Shown: in pieces, positions 55,351 through 63,711 of the stretch
Layout: each line of letters begins with the position of its first letter
Position numbering within the stretch: position 1 is the stretch's first letter
DNA from: Roseibacterium beibuensis
GTDB lineage: Bacteria; Pseudomonadota; Alphaproteobacteria; Rhodobacterales; Rhodobacteraceae
Assembly (NCBI RefSeq): GCF_039542305.1
Contig: NZ_BAABHW010000001.1
Span: forward strand, 186,001-250,000
Length of the DNA: 64,000 nt
Reading direction: 5' to 3'
The notes under the pieces: generated by a model
The model's database searches: none
Told to the model about the DNA's origin: nothing
Seen by the model: only the letters and a program-made list of their open reading frames with translations
Position numbers and translations under genes: made by a program

Positions 55351-57771
55351 TCAGGTCCCGGTGGTCTCCAGCCCCGCGGTCTGCATCAGACGGGTGGCTT
55401 CCTCTTCCAGAAGGCGCTGGTTGGCCAGCCCCTCGACCGGGACGCGCCCGGGTTCGAGGAAAAGCGGCGCGGCCAGCGGGGTGACGCGGGTCAGGCGCTG
55501 GTGGTCGATCCGGTCGCCGATGCGGGCCAGCATCTCCTCGATCCGGCCGAAATCGACGAGGCCACGCATCGCCTCGTCCCGGGTGATCCGCAGCATCAGG
55601 TGGTCGGGGTCGTATTTGCGCAGCGTGTCGTAAAGGATGTCGGTCGAAAACGTCGCCTGCCGTCCCGATTTGCGCTTGCCGCCCGGCATGTTGCGATCGA
55701 TCAGGCCTGTGATGATGGCCGAGCCCTTGAAGGTCCGTTTCATCACCGCGTTGTCGGCAAGCCAGGTTTCCATCGTCTCGACGAGGTTGTCGCGGGAAAA
55801 CAGCGGCGCGGCCTCGGTCACGGCATCCAGCCCCCAGATCAGCGTTGCGTAATCGGTGGCGACGAAGCCCATGGGGTTCAGGCCCTGCGCCTCCATCCTT
55901 TGGGTCAGCAAAAGGCCGAGGGTCTGCTGCGCGTTGCGGCCTGCGAACCCGTAGGCCACGAGGTGTTCGCGCCCGTCATGGGGGAAGCTTTCGACCAGCA
56001 GCCGGTCGCGTTCGGGCAGGCGCGAAACCTGCCGTTGCAGGTGCAGCCAGTCGCGGGTGTGGGGGGGCAGGTCGGGCCAATCCTCCTGCCGGAACATGGT
56101 CAGGATGCGGTCGGACAGCTGCGTGGAGGTGGCGAATTTCGTGCCCATGAAGGTGGCGATCTTGGGTTTCTGCGTGGGGGTGCGTGTCACCTCGACCACC
56201 ATCTCGCGCATGCCCTCGTAGCGCACGATCTCTCCCCCGATCAGGAAGGTGTCGCCCTTGCGCAGGAGCGAGGCGAAGTATTCCTCGACCTCGCCCAGGG
56301 GTTTGCCGCCACGGGTCTTGTGCAATCGGACCTGCATCTTGTCGGCATCCACGATGGTGCCGATGTTCATGCGGATTCGCTGTGTCGCGCGGGGGTCGCG
56401 CAGTTGCCATTGCCCGTCGGGGCGTTGCATCAGGCGCTGCCATTGGTCATAGGCGCGAAGGGCATAGCCGCCCGTGGCCACGAAATCGAGGCAGCGGTCG
56501 AACAGGTCGCGGGACAGGTCGGCATAGGCGCCCGTGGTGATGACCTCGGCATAGAGGTCGTCGGCGTGGAAGGGGCCGGCCGCGGCGCGGATCAGGATAT
56601 GCTGACACAGCACGTCGAGCGGGCCGGGGCCGCGCGCCTCGCCGTCGAGGTCATGGTCGCGCACGGCGTCGAGGGCAGCGACGCATTCGATCACCTCGAA
56701 CCGGTTTGCGGGCACGATCAGCGCCTTGGAGGGCGCGTTGTAGCGGTGGTTGGCGCGCCCGATCCGCTGCACCAGCCGCTTGACGTTCTTCGGTGCGCCG
56801 ACTTGGATCACGAGGTCCACATCGCCCCAGTCGATGCCCAGATCCAGCGTGCCGGTGCAGACGATGGCCTTGAGTTGCCCGTCGGTCATGGCCTGTTCTA
56901 CGCGCTCGCGCTGTTCGCGGGCCAGTGCGCCGTGGTGGATGCCGATGGGCAGTTGCTCTTCGTTGGCGAGCCACAGGTGGTGAAAGAAGATCTCGGCCTG
57001 CGCACGAGTGTTGTGAAAGATCAGCGTGGTGCGGTGTTTCCTGACCTCCTCCAACACGGCGGGGATGGCATAGCGCCCGCCGCCGCCGGACCAGGGCGGC
57101 GGCTCGGTGGTTTGCAGCATCGAGATGTCGGGGTCCGGGCCGGGGTCGGCCATAAGGATCTCGCACGGGTCGGGGTGGCGGGCGAGCAGGCGCGCGATGG
57201 CCTTCGGGTCTTCGACCGTGGCCGACAGGCCGATGCGGCGCAGGCCGGGCGCGAGGGTGGAGAGGCGCGACAGGGCCAGCATCAACTGGTCCCCCCGCTT
57301 GCTTTCCGCCAGGGCATGGATCTCGTCGACGATGACGCGCTTGAGCCCCGCGAAAGTTCGGTGGGCATCCTCGTAAGACGTCATGAGGGCGAGGCTCTCC
57401 GGCGTCGTCAACAGGATATGCGGCGGGTCGGCGCGCTGGCGTTTCTTGCGGCTGGAGGGCGTATCGCCGGTGCGGTCCTCGACCCGGATGGGCAGGCCCA
57501 TTTCGGTGATCGGGCCGGTCAGGTTCCGGCGGATATCGGCAGCCAGCGCCTTGAGCGGCGAGATATAGAGCGTGTGAAGGCCGTGATGGTCCCCGTCCGC
57601 CAATTCGGCCAAGGTTGGCAGGAACCCCGCCATGGTCTTGCCGCCGCCCGTGGGCGCGATCAGAAGCGTGCAGGGCTGATCGGCGGCCGCAAGCATCGCC
57701 TGCTGGTGCGGGTGGATGGACCATCCGCGGGCGTCGAACCAGCCGGTGATTGCGGGGGGCAGGGCGGTCAT
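55351..57771 (-). CDS. Ligase-associated DEXH-box helicase (Lhr-like)
   Basis: An 806-residue superfamily 2 helicase. Walker A APTGGGKT (39-46), motif II DEIH, SAT motif III, STGTLDLGIDWGDVD-type motif V (GTLDLGIDWG) and motif VI VQRIGRANHR are present, followed by the winged-helix and beta-sheet bundle regions that define the Lhr core. It unwinds DNA with 3'-5' polarity and acts in mitomycin-type damage repair. With pdeM it forms the two-gene remainder of the ligase-associated module. Its 5' end lies 40 bp from a double-hairpin repeat. Confidence 0.93.
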   Translation of the reverse strand: MTALPPAITGWFDARGWSIHPHQQAMLAAADQPCTLLIAPTGGGKTMAGFLPTLAELADGDHHGLHTLYISPLKALAADIRRNLTGPITEMGLPIRVEDRTGDTPSSRKKRQRADPPHILLTTPESLALMTSYEDAHRTFAGLKRVIVDEIHALAESKRGDQLMLALSRLSTLAPGLRRIGLSATVEDPKAIARLLARHPDPCEILMADPGPDPDISMLQTTEPPPWSGGGGRYAIPAVLEEVRKHRTTLIFHNTRAQAEIFFHHLWLANEEQLPIGIHHGALAREQRERVEQAMTDGQLKAIVCTGTLDLGIDWGDVDLVIQVGAPKNVKRLVQRIGRANHRYNAPSKALIVPANRFEVIECVAALDAVRDHDLDGEARGPGPLDVLCQHILIRAAAGPFHADDLYAEVITTGAYADLSRDLFDRCLDFVATGGYALRAYDQWQRLMQRPDGQWQLRDPRATQRIRMNIGTIVDADKMQVRLHKTRGGKPLGEVEEYFASLLRKGDTFLIGGEIVRYEGMREMVVEVTRTPTQKPKIATFMGTKFATSTQLSDRILTMFRQEDWPDLPPHTRDWLHLQRQVSRLPERDRLLVESFPHDGREHLVAYGFAGRNAQQTLGLLLTQRMEAQGLNPMGFVATDYATLIWGLDAVTEAAPLFSRDNLVETMETWLADNAVMKRTFKGSAIITGLIDRNMPGGKRKSGRQATFSTDILYDTLRKYDPDHLMLRITRDEAMRGLVDFGRIEEMLARIGDRIDHQRLTRVTPLAAPLFLEPGRVPVEGLANQRLLEEEATRLMQTAGLETTGT

Positions 57772-57811
57772 GGCCCCCTAGATAGGCCGGGTCGGCGCGC
57801 GCGGCGAGGGG

Positions 57812-57865
57812 GCAAATCCTTCACGAAGGATTTGCGGGGCCGAAAGCCCTTCGAGAAGGGTTTTC
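57812..57865. repeat. Double-hairpin repeat at the MarR gene end
   Basis: GCAAATCCTTC-AC-GAAGGATTTGC (57812-57835), linker GGGGCC, then GAAAGCCCTTC-GA-GAAGGGTTTTC (57842-57865, one mismatch). The second hairpin overlaps the stop codon of the MarR gene. The same two-hairpin plan occurs at 60148 and, with different centres, at 40855. Confidence 0.85.
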
Positions 57866-58463
57866 AGGTTTCGCCCAGCTTGGGCAGGGTCGTGCGCAGG
57901 GTCTCGATCCGGTCGCGCAGGTGCTGCGGGAACCGGTCGCTTTGCTCGGACCACGTTGTGAACCGGTCGAGCAGCGGCAGGAAGGTGGCCACCTCCTCCT
58001 CCGTCCAGCCGGACAGGAAATCGCCAAGCGCCGCGAATTTGTAGAGCCGGACGGCGCGGACGACCTCGTGGCCCAGGTCGGTCGGCTCCAGGATCGTGCG
58101 CCGCCCGTCCACCTGGCTGACGGCGCGGCGGATCAGGCCAAGACGGATCAGGTCCGCCGTCAGGCGCGAGGCGCGGGACGGGTCGATGCCCAGCCGGTCG
58201 GCGACCGTTGCGACCATGGTTTCCCCGTCGGGTGAGTCGTCAAACTCATTGACCGGTGCCCAAACGGCCATGAGCGCGTCGAGCTGCGCCAGGTCCAGGT
58301 CAAGGCCAAGCTCGTTCAGCGCGCGGGTGCCAAGCTCGCGCTTGACGACGCGCCGACGCCATTTCTGAAGGATGGCGTCGACGGCGAAGGCGGCGTCGAG
58401 CGTCGGCTCGGCGATGCCGGCCTCGGTCAGTTCGTCACGGATGGTCTCTTCTCGCTTGGGCAT
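57864..58463 (-). CDS. MarR-family transcriptional regulator (efflux-linked)
   Basis: A 199-residue MarR-type protein with an extended N-terminal helix (about 1-50, MPKREETIRDELTEAGIAEP). The winged helix is MVATVADRLGIDPSRASRLT (recognition helix) and QVDGRRTILEPT (wing). It is divergent from an MFS drug exporter, the classic arrangement for a ligand-released repressor. ATG 58463 is assigned; a preceding GGGGA is a moderate site. Direct repeats in the 140-bp divergent region are probable operators. Confidence 0.9.
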   Translation of the reverse strand: MPKREETIRDELTEAGIAEPTLDAAFAVDAILQKWRRRVVKRELGTRALNELGLDLDLAQLDALMAVWAPVNEFDDSPDGETMVATVADRLGIDPSRASRLTADLIRLGLIRRAVSQVDGRRTILEPTDLGHEVVRAVRLYKFAALGDFLSGWTEEEVATFLPLLDRFTTWSEQSDRFPQHLRDRIETLRTTLPKLGET

Positions 58464-58480
58464 TTTTCCCCGGCTCTGCC

Positions 58481-58533
58481 TTGACGCAAATGCATGTGGA
58501 ATGCATATAAATGTTAAGTGCACATAAGTGTAC
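58481..58533. promoter_or_regulatory. Divergent MarR/MFS promoter with tandem palindromes
   Basis: TTGACG (58481) and CATATA (58504) lie 17 bp apart on the plus strand. Within and after them are ATGCAT at 58490 and 58501 (11-bp period), then AAGTGCAC and AAGTGTAC at 58516 and 58526 (10-bp period). The paired, in-phase boxes are the probable MarR operator. Confidence 0.6.
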
Positions 58534-58604
58534 CAAACACATATTTACACCCTTTTTCCGTCCCTGTGCCAGCATATGCAGGGGCCTTGTGGAGTTTTGT
58601 CGCG

Positions 58605-60119
58605 ATGACGTCGGTTCCCGATCTCGCCCCCGATGACAGCGCCGAGGACGTCACCGTCCGGTTGATCCTGATAGCGGTGGCGGTGACGCTGCTTTTTGCC
58701 TCGCTCGGGCAGACCATCGTGTCGCCTGCCTTGCCGATCATCACGGCGGATCTTGGAGGGTTGGAGCACCTCTCCTGGGCGATCACGGTCTACCTGCTGG
58801 CCTCGACGGTCGGGGCGCCGATCTCGGGCAAGCTGGGCGACCTTTACGGGCGGCGCATCGTGATGCAGGGCGCCATCGCCGTTTTCGTGGTCGGCGCCGT
58901 GATCTGCGGCGTGGCCTGGAATTTCGGGGTGCTGATCGCGGGCCGGGCCATTCAGGGCCTCGGCGGCGGCAGCCTGATCGTTCTGTCCATGGCGGTCGTG
59001 GCCGACGTGCTCCCGGCACGAGAACGCGGCAAGGCGCAAGGCGTGCTCGGCGCGGCCTTCGGCGTTTCGGCGGCGATCGGGCCCCTCTTGGGCGGTGCCC
59101 TGGTCGAGACGCTGAGCTGGCACTGGATCTTCTTCGTCAACCTCCCGGTGGGGCTGGCGGCCTTGCTGGTGCTGTCCCGCGCATTGCCCGGACCGGCCGA
59201 TAGCGGCAAGCGCCACGTGGATTATGCCGGTGGTGTGCTGCTGGCGGTGCTTCTGTCCTCGGCGGTGATGCTGTCGAACCTGGGCGGTGTCCTGGGGTGG
59301 CGCGATCCAGCCACGCTGGCGTTACTGGTGCTTGCCATAGGGGGGCTGGCCGGGTTCATCTTGGTCGAACAACGCGCGGCGGAGCCGATCCTTCCGCTGC
59401 AACTCTTCCGAAACAACACGTTCCTGGTGGTCAACGGCGTGGGGTTCATGGTGGGCACGGCGATGTTCGGGACGATCACCTTCCTGCCGCTCTTCCTGCA
59501 GGTGGCCAAGGGCGTCAGCCCGACGGTATCGGGTCTGTTCATCCTGCCGATGATGCTGGGCCTGATCCTCGCCTCGAACGCCGCGGGCGTCGTGATGTCC
59601 CGCACCGGGCGTTACAAGCTGATGCCGACGCTCTCCACCGCGCTTCTTGCACTGGCGATGGTCTATCTCGCCACCGTGACGGGGCAGAGCCCGCTTTGGG
59701 CCATTGCAACGGCGCTTCTGTTCGTGGGGCTTGGCCTTGGTCCGGTCTTTTCGGTCGGGGTGGCGGCGATCCAGAACGCGGTGCCTGTCAAGATGCTGGG
59801 CGTGGGCACGGCCAGCGCCAACATGTTCCGACTGATTGGCGGCTCCATCGGGACGGCGCTCTTCGGGGCCTTGTTCGCGGCGGGTCTGGCGCGCAACCTG
59901 TCCGGCGTGCTGCCCGAGGGGGCCGGGGCGGGCCTCAGTTCCATGTCGCCTGCATGGGTCGCTTCGTTGCCCGAAGCCACTCGGGCAACGGTGATCGCAG
60001 GCGTCAGCCAGGCCTTGCACCCGGTGTTCATCATCGCGGCCGTCATGGCGGCCGTGGCCTGCCTTCTGTCCACGCGGCTGGAGGAATTGCCCCTGTCGGG
60101 CAAGGCGGCGGGTCGCTGA
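58605..60119 (+). CDS. MFS multidrug exporter (DHA2-type)
   Basis: A 504-residue inner-membrane protein with 14 predicted transmembrane segments. Motif A SGKLGDLYGRRIVMQG and the antiporter motif C (GVLGAAFGVSAAIGPLLGGAL) place it with the 14-helix drug:H+ antiporters of the EmrB/QacA group. ATG 58605 has GGAG 11 bases upstream. Divergent from its MarR regulator. A double-hairpin repeat follows 28 bp after the stop. Confidence 0.92.
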   Translation: MTSVPDLAPDDSAEDVTVRLILIAVAVTLLFASLGQTIVSPALPIITADLGGLEHLSWAITVYLLASTVGAPISGKLGDLYGRRIVMQGAIAVFVVGAVICGVAWNFGVLIAGRAIQGLGGGSLIVLSMAVVADVLPARERGKAQGVLGAAFGVSAAIGPLLGGALVETLSWHWIFFVNLPVGLAALLVLSRALPGPADSGKRHVDYAGGVLLAVLLSSAVMLSNLGGVLGWRDPATLALLVLAIGGLAGFILVEQRAAEPILPLQLFRNNTFLVVNGVGFMVGTAMFGTITFLPLFLQVAKGVSPTVSGLFILPMMLGLILASNAAGVVMSRTGRYKLMPTLSTALLALAMVYLATVTGQSPLWAIATALLFVGLGLGPVFSVGVAAIQNAVPVKMLGVGTASANMFRLIGGSIGTALFGALFAAGLARNLSGVLPEGAGAGLSSMSPAWVASLPEATRATVIAGVSQALHPVFIIAAVMAAVACLLSTRLEELPLSGKAAGR

Positions 60120-60147
60120 GGCTCACCGAGTTGTAAAACGGCTGAAA

Positions 60148-60203
60148 GGCAAATCCTTCACGAAGGATTTGCCTGGCCGAAAACCCTTCGTGGAAGGGTT
60201 TTC
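60148..60203. repeat. Double-hairpin repeat after the MFS gene
   Basis: GGCAAATCCTTC-AC-GAAGGATTTGCC (60148-60173), linker TGGCC, then GAAAACCCTTC-GTG-GAAGGGTTTTC (60179-60203). Both stems are perfect. Near-identical in plan to the copy at 57812, 2.3 kb away; it lies between converging genes. Confidence 0.88.
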
Positions 60204-60217
60204 CAACCGCCTGGCCG

Positions 60218-61537
60218 TTAGTGGACGATGTCTTCCTCGTCGACATAGAGGTTCTGCCACGCCCGATCGATCAGGTCGGGACGCATCTGGTAGGGGATGC
60301 CCTCGAACTCGCAGATCGCGATGATCTGATCGAGCAGGAAATTCGCGTGGTAGTTGGCGAAGACGTTCTGGATCGTCGGGTATTTGACCTTGAGCAGGTG
60401 CAGAAGCGATTTCTCGTCCAGCGGCACCTTCTTCTTCTTCGCGACCATGGCGAGGATCTTCAGGAACTGGTCCTGTGTCGGGCCGTCGATCTTCACCTTG
60501 AAGAAGATCCGGCGCAGCGCGGCCTGGTCGAAGATCTTGTTCGGGTGGAAGTTGGTCGAGAACACGACAAGCGTGTCGAAGGGCACCTCGAACTTCTCGC
60601 CCGATTGCAGGGCGAGGATGTCGTAGCCCATCTCCATCGGGACGATCCAGCGGTTGATAAGGGCCTGCGGCGGCTCTTCCTGTCGGCCAAGGTCGTCGAC
60701 GATGAAGACGCCGCCGGTCGACTTGAGCTGCAGCGAGGCCTGGTAGGTCCGGCTGACCGCGTTGTAGTTGAGGTCGAGCATCGACAGGTTCAACTCGCCC
60801 CCCGTCATCACGGTCGGACGCGTGCACAGCAGGTAGCGCGTATCGTAGCGGGCCGAGGCCTTGCGCAGCGGACTGCCGGCGGTGTCGTGCTTTTCCTCGA
60901 CCAGCGTGTGCACGATCGGGTCATAGAGCGTGATGACTTGCCCGGCATAGGTCACGGCCTGCGGGATGTAGATATTGTCGCCCATCGCGGCGCGGATGCC
61001 TTCGGCGATGGAGGATTTCCCGTTGCCCGGCGGGCCGTACATCAGGACCGAGCGGCCCGAGCCGACGGCGGGGCCAAGCTGGTCGATCAGCCCGTCGGGC
61101 AGGATCAGGTGGCCCATGGAGCCGAGCAGCCGCTCGCGCGTCAGTTGCACGTTCTTGACCGACTGGCGCTTGGTCTGCGTCTTGTAATCCTCAAGCGGGA
61201 CGGGCATCGCGCCGTAATATTCCGACTGCGACAGCGCATCGAGCGCGCGCGCCTTGCCCGTATCGGTCAGCTGAAAGCCCATCTCGTTCGACGAGGTGGC
61301 GTGCAGCGTGCCGGTGGCCTGCATCAGCCCCATTTCGCGGGCCATGTCGATCAGTTGCTGGGTCAGCGGAAGCGGCAGGCAGATGGCCTGCCCGATCTCG
61401 GTCGCCGTTTCGACATTCTTGCGGAACACCGTCTTGAGCAGGATGTCCCGCATCATCACGACGGTCAGGCGGGTGTCTTTCAGGCTGCGCAGGGGCGGCG
61501 GTGCGAACCCTTCAACGGCCCCGGTCTGCATGTTCAT
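60218..61537 (-). CDS. AAA-type ATPase beside the tad locus
   Basis: A 439-residue protein with an N-terminal helical/winged-helix-like region (about 1-150: MMRDILLKTVFRKNVETATE, IGQAICLPLPLTQQLIDMA), Walker A GPPGNGKSS (168-176), Walker B GVFIVDDLGRQ (about 280) and sensor STNFHPNKIFDQAALRRIFF. It is conserved next to type IV/tad pilus genes in alphaproteobacteria and looks like a regulatory AAA+ ATPase, but it is not TadA and has no assigned role. ATG 61537 follows GGGAG; GTG 61552 is an alternative. Confidence 0.8.
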   Translation of the reverse strand: MNMQTGAVEGFAPPPLRSLKDTRLTVVMMRDILLKTVFRKNVETATEIGQAICLPLPLTQQLIDMAREMGLMQATGTLHATSSNEMGFQLTDTGKARALDALSQSEYYGAMPVPLEDYKTQTKRQSVKNVQLTRERLLGSMGHLILPDGLIDQLGPAVGSGRSVLMYGPPGNGKSSIAEGIRAAMGDNIYIPQAVTYAGQVITLYDPIVHTLVEEKHDTAGSPLRKASARYDTRYLLCTRPTVMTGGELNLSMLDLNYNAVSRTYQASLQLKSTGGVFIVDDLGRQEEPPQALINRWIVPMEMGYDILALQSGEKFEVPFDTLVVFSTNFHPNKIFDQAALRRIFFKVKIDGPTQDQFLKILAMVAKKKKVPLDEKSLLHLLKVKYPTIQNVFANYHANFLLDQIIAICEFEGIPYQMRPDLIDRAWQNLYVDEEDIVH

Positions 61538-61618
61538 GTGGACGGCTCCCACCTTGGTCCAGGTCTTGCTTGGATCAGGGTGCCGTCCGAATTGGGCGAG
61601 AGAATGGCGGCCTTGTGA

Positions 61619-62125
61619 TCAGAGACCGGCACGCAGCCCGAGCGCGAGGTAGATCACCAGCGCCCCGGCCAGCGCGACGCCCATCGGGAACAGCTTGCCC
61701 CGGTCCCACGAGGCCCAGTCGGACGTGGCGCGGCGCACGGCAGGCACCCGGCCCGCGCCCCGGTGCGTGGCCCAGGACCCGATGAGCACGAGGCTGAAGA
61801 GCATCAGGAAAAACAGGTAGTCCCCCGGCGCGACGAAGGGGGCCATGGCGGCGGCGAACTTGCTGTCGCCCGCCCCGGCAAGACCGAGCGACGTGATGAC
61901 AAAGCCTGCCAGCAGAACGATGCCAAGTTGCGCAAGGCGCATCAGGTAGGCGTCCATCGGCAGAACGACCAGCCCGGCGACGAGGAACACGCTGGTCAGC
62001 GCCAGAACGGCGACGTTCGGAATGCGCATCTCGCGCAGGTCCGAGATGGCGACCCAGATGCAGATCGGCAGGGCAAGCGGCAGGAACCAAAGGGCCTGCT
62101 CGAAGGTCAGGGCGAGTCCGGTCAT
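61619..62125 (-). CDS. cpaA: Prepilin peptidase CpaA/TadV
   Basis: A 168-residue inner-membrane aspartic protease that cleaves the leader of Flp-type prepilins. The two catalytic Asp are in SDLREMRIPN (near residue 29) and GAGDSKFAAAMAPF. Five or six transmembrane helices. It lacks the N-terminal methylase domain of PilD, as expected for the tad type. Three bases downstream of the TadD-like gene, so co-transcribed. Confidence 0.92.
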   Translation of the reverse strand: MTGLALTFEQALWFLPLALPICIWVAISDLREMRIPNVAVLALTSVFLVAGLVVLPMDAYLMRLAQLGIVLLAGFVITSLGLAGAGDSKFAAAMAPFVAPGDYLFFLMLFSLVLIGSWATHRGAGRVPAVRRATSDWASWDRGKLFPMGVALAGALVIYLALGLRAGL

Positions 62126-62128
62126 GGG

Positions 62129-62983
62129 TCAGATGGCCTCCGCGTCGAGGGCGCGCAGGGCGCGCACGGCTGCATCGAAATGCTGGGGATGGGTGTCGAT
62201 CGCCTCGGCCAGAAGGGCGCGGCCGGTTTCGGTCTGACCCTGGCGGATGGCGGCCAGGGCAGCGGTGTGCAGCAGTTGCGCGCGCTCGATCTGGGTCATG
62301 CGCACCAGCGGCAGGTTGTAGTTGCCTTGCGCCGCCCGCGCCATGACGAGGTTGTTCTTGGCGGTGAAGAGGTCGGGATCGTAAGAGATCGCCTCCATGA
62401 ACAGTTCCTCGGCGCCGGCGAAATCGCCGCGCGTCATCATCGAGTAGCCCCAGTTGTTCAACACGCTTGCCGGGCGCGTCGTCAGGCCGGCGGCGGTTTC
62501 ATAGAAAGAGTCCGCGCGCTCCCATTCCTGGTTGCTGTCGGCCACCATCGCCTCGAGTCGGTAGCGCTCGTAGGTTTCCATGGTGGGCGGGATGAGGTCG
62601 AGTTGCTCTTCGGCTTCGTCCCAGTCGCCATTGCGGATCAGTGCATCGGCATAGTCGATGCGATCCTGGTCAAGTGCGGCATCGTCTTCGAGCACGGCGC
62701 GCCAATGCACCAGCGACTCCGCCGCGCGGTTCGCGCGGACGAGGCTGGAGGCCAGCCCCCGGCGAAAGTCGATGCGGTCGGGGGCGTTTTCCAGCGCGCC
62801 GCGGAAATAGGTCACGGCCTCTTCCGGGGCGGCGGCGGTCAGCATGATGTCGGACAGGTTCGTATCGTCGATGACGTTCATCGGATCGAGCGCACGGTCG
62901 ACATCGGCGTTGGTGGTGCTGTCACAGGCCGCGAGGCCGAGAACGGCGCAAAGGACCGGAATGAACCGGAGATCGGGAACCAT
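62129..62983 (-). CDS. tadD: TadD-like TPR lipoprotein
   Basis: A 284-residue exported lipoprotein: lipobox LGLAAC (Cys about 20) and five or six TPR units (for example AVTYFRGALENAPDRIDFRR, WRAVLEDDAALDQDRIDYAD, NNWGYSMMTRGDFAGAEELF). TadD lipoproteins are needed for Flp pilus assembly and help the secretin. ATG 62983 has GAGG seven bases upstream; an ATG four codons earlier is possible. Second of two TPR lipoproteins in the locus. Confidence 0.85.
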   Translation of the reverse strand: MVPDLRFIPVLCAVLGLAACDSTTNADVDRALDPMNVIDDTNLSDIMLTAAAPEEAVTYFRGALENAPDRIDFRRGLASSLVRANRAAESLVHWRAVLEDDAALDQDRIDYADALIRNGDWDEAEEQLDLIPPTMETYERYRLEAMVADSNQEWERADSFYETAAGLTTRPASVLNNWGYSMMTRGDFAGAEELFMEAISYDPDLFTAKNNLVMARAAQGNYNLPLVRMTQIERAQLLHTAALAAIRQGQTETGRALLAEAIDTHPQHFDAAVRALRALDAEAI

Positions 62984-63037
62984 GGTCTGCCTCATACTGC
63001 TCGTCCGCATCGTTCCTGTCGCCTTGTTTTCCGGGTC

Positions 63038-63604
63038 TCAGGGGGTTTCGAGAAGTTCGTAAACCCCGGGCCCGCGACGGATCAGGTCGAAACGGTATTC
63101 TTCGTTTTCCACACCATATACCGAATTTTCCATTCGCGCGAGGGCAAGTCTCAAGTTGTCTCTGATCGCGTCCGAACGGCCACTATCCAGCGCGTAGGCT
63201 TGCTGGAAAATCCGGCTGGCCTCGCCGTATTCGCCCTGTTCCATCAGCACGACGCCAAGATTGTTGAGCGCAGGGACGAATTCGGGATCTTCTTCGATGG
63301 CCTGGCGCAGAAGGTCCTCGGCCTGCCCGATGCGGCCGAGCCGGAGATTGGCCGACCCCACCGCCGAAAGCACGTCCACGTTCAGTCCAAGCTCGCCCGC
63401 GGCGCGGTAATACGCGCGCAGGGCCAGGTCGTATTCGCCTGATGCCATCAGCCGGTGTCCCACGATCAACCCATCGACCGACTCTTCGGTGGCATCTATG
63501 CCCGGCGCTTCGGGGTCTGCCCCGGCCAGCGGTCCCGATGGCGTGCAGGCGGCGGCAAGCGACAGCGCGACGACAGGCGCGATGAGACGATATAAGGGCG
63601 GCAT
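63038..63604 (-). CDS. tadD: TPR lipoprotein of the tad locus
   Basis: A 188-residue lipoprotein: signal and lipobox SLAAACTPSG (Cys about 20), then TPR repeats (LMASGEYDLALRAYYRAAGE, LGRIGQAEDLLRQAIEEDPE, NNLGVVLMEQGEYGEASRIF) and a short acidic C-terminus. It is the first of two adjacent TadD-type proteins and likely an outer-membrane-facing pilotin or scaffold. ATG 63604; 107 bp from tadC. Confidence 0.85.
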   Translation of the reverse strand: MPPLYRLIAPVVALSLAAACTPSGPLAGADPEAPGIDATEESVDGLIVGHRLMASGEYDLALRAYYRAAGELGLNVDVLSAVGSANLRLGRIGQAEDLLRQAIEEDPEFVPALNNLGVVLMEQGEYGEASRIFQQAYALDSGRSDAIRDNLRLALARMENSVYGVENEEYRFDLIRRGPGVYELLETP

Positions 63605-63711
63605 CGGGTGACTCTCCCGGTACGGACTGCTCTGGCGGGGCCGGTTGGTCCGGCCCTCGCGCGCGGGGTATTCGCGAGCAGTCTAGCGCGAGACGGCCAA
63701 GCTGTCTGCCC

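Noticed and set aside
55501..58044. 847-codon plus-strand open frame opposite the Lhr-like helicase
   Set aside because: Antisense shadow; helicase motifs on the minus strand are complete.
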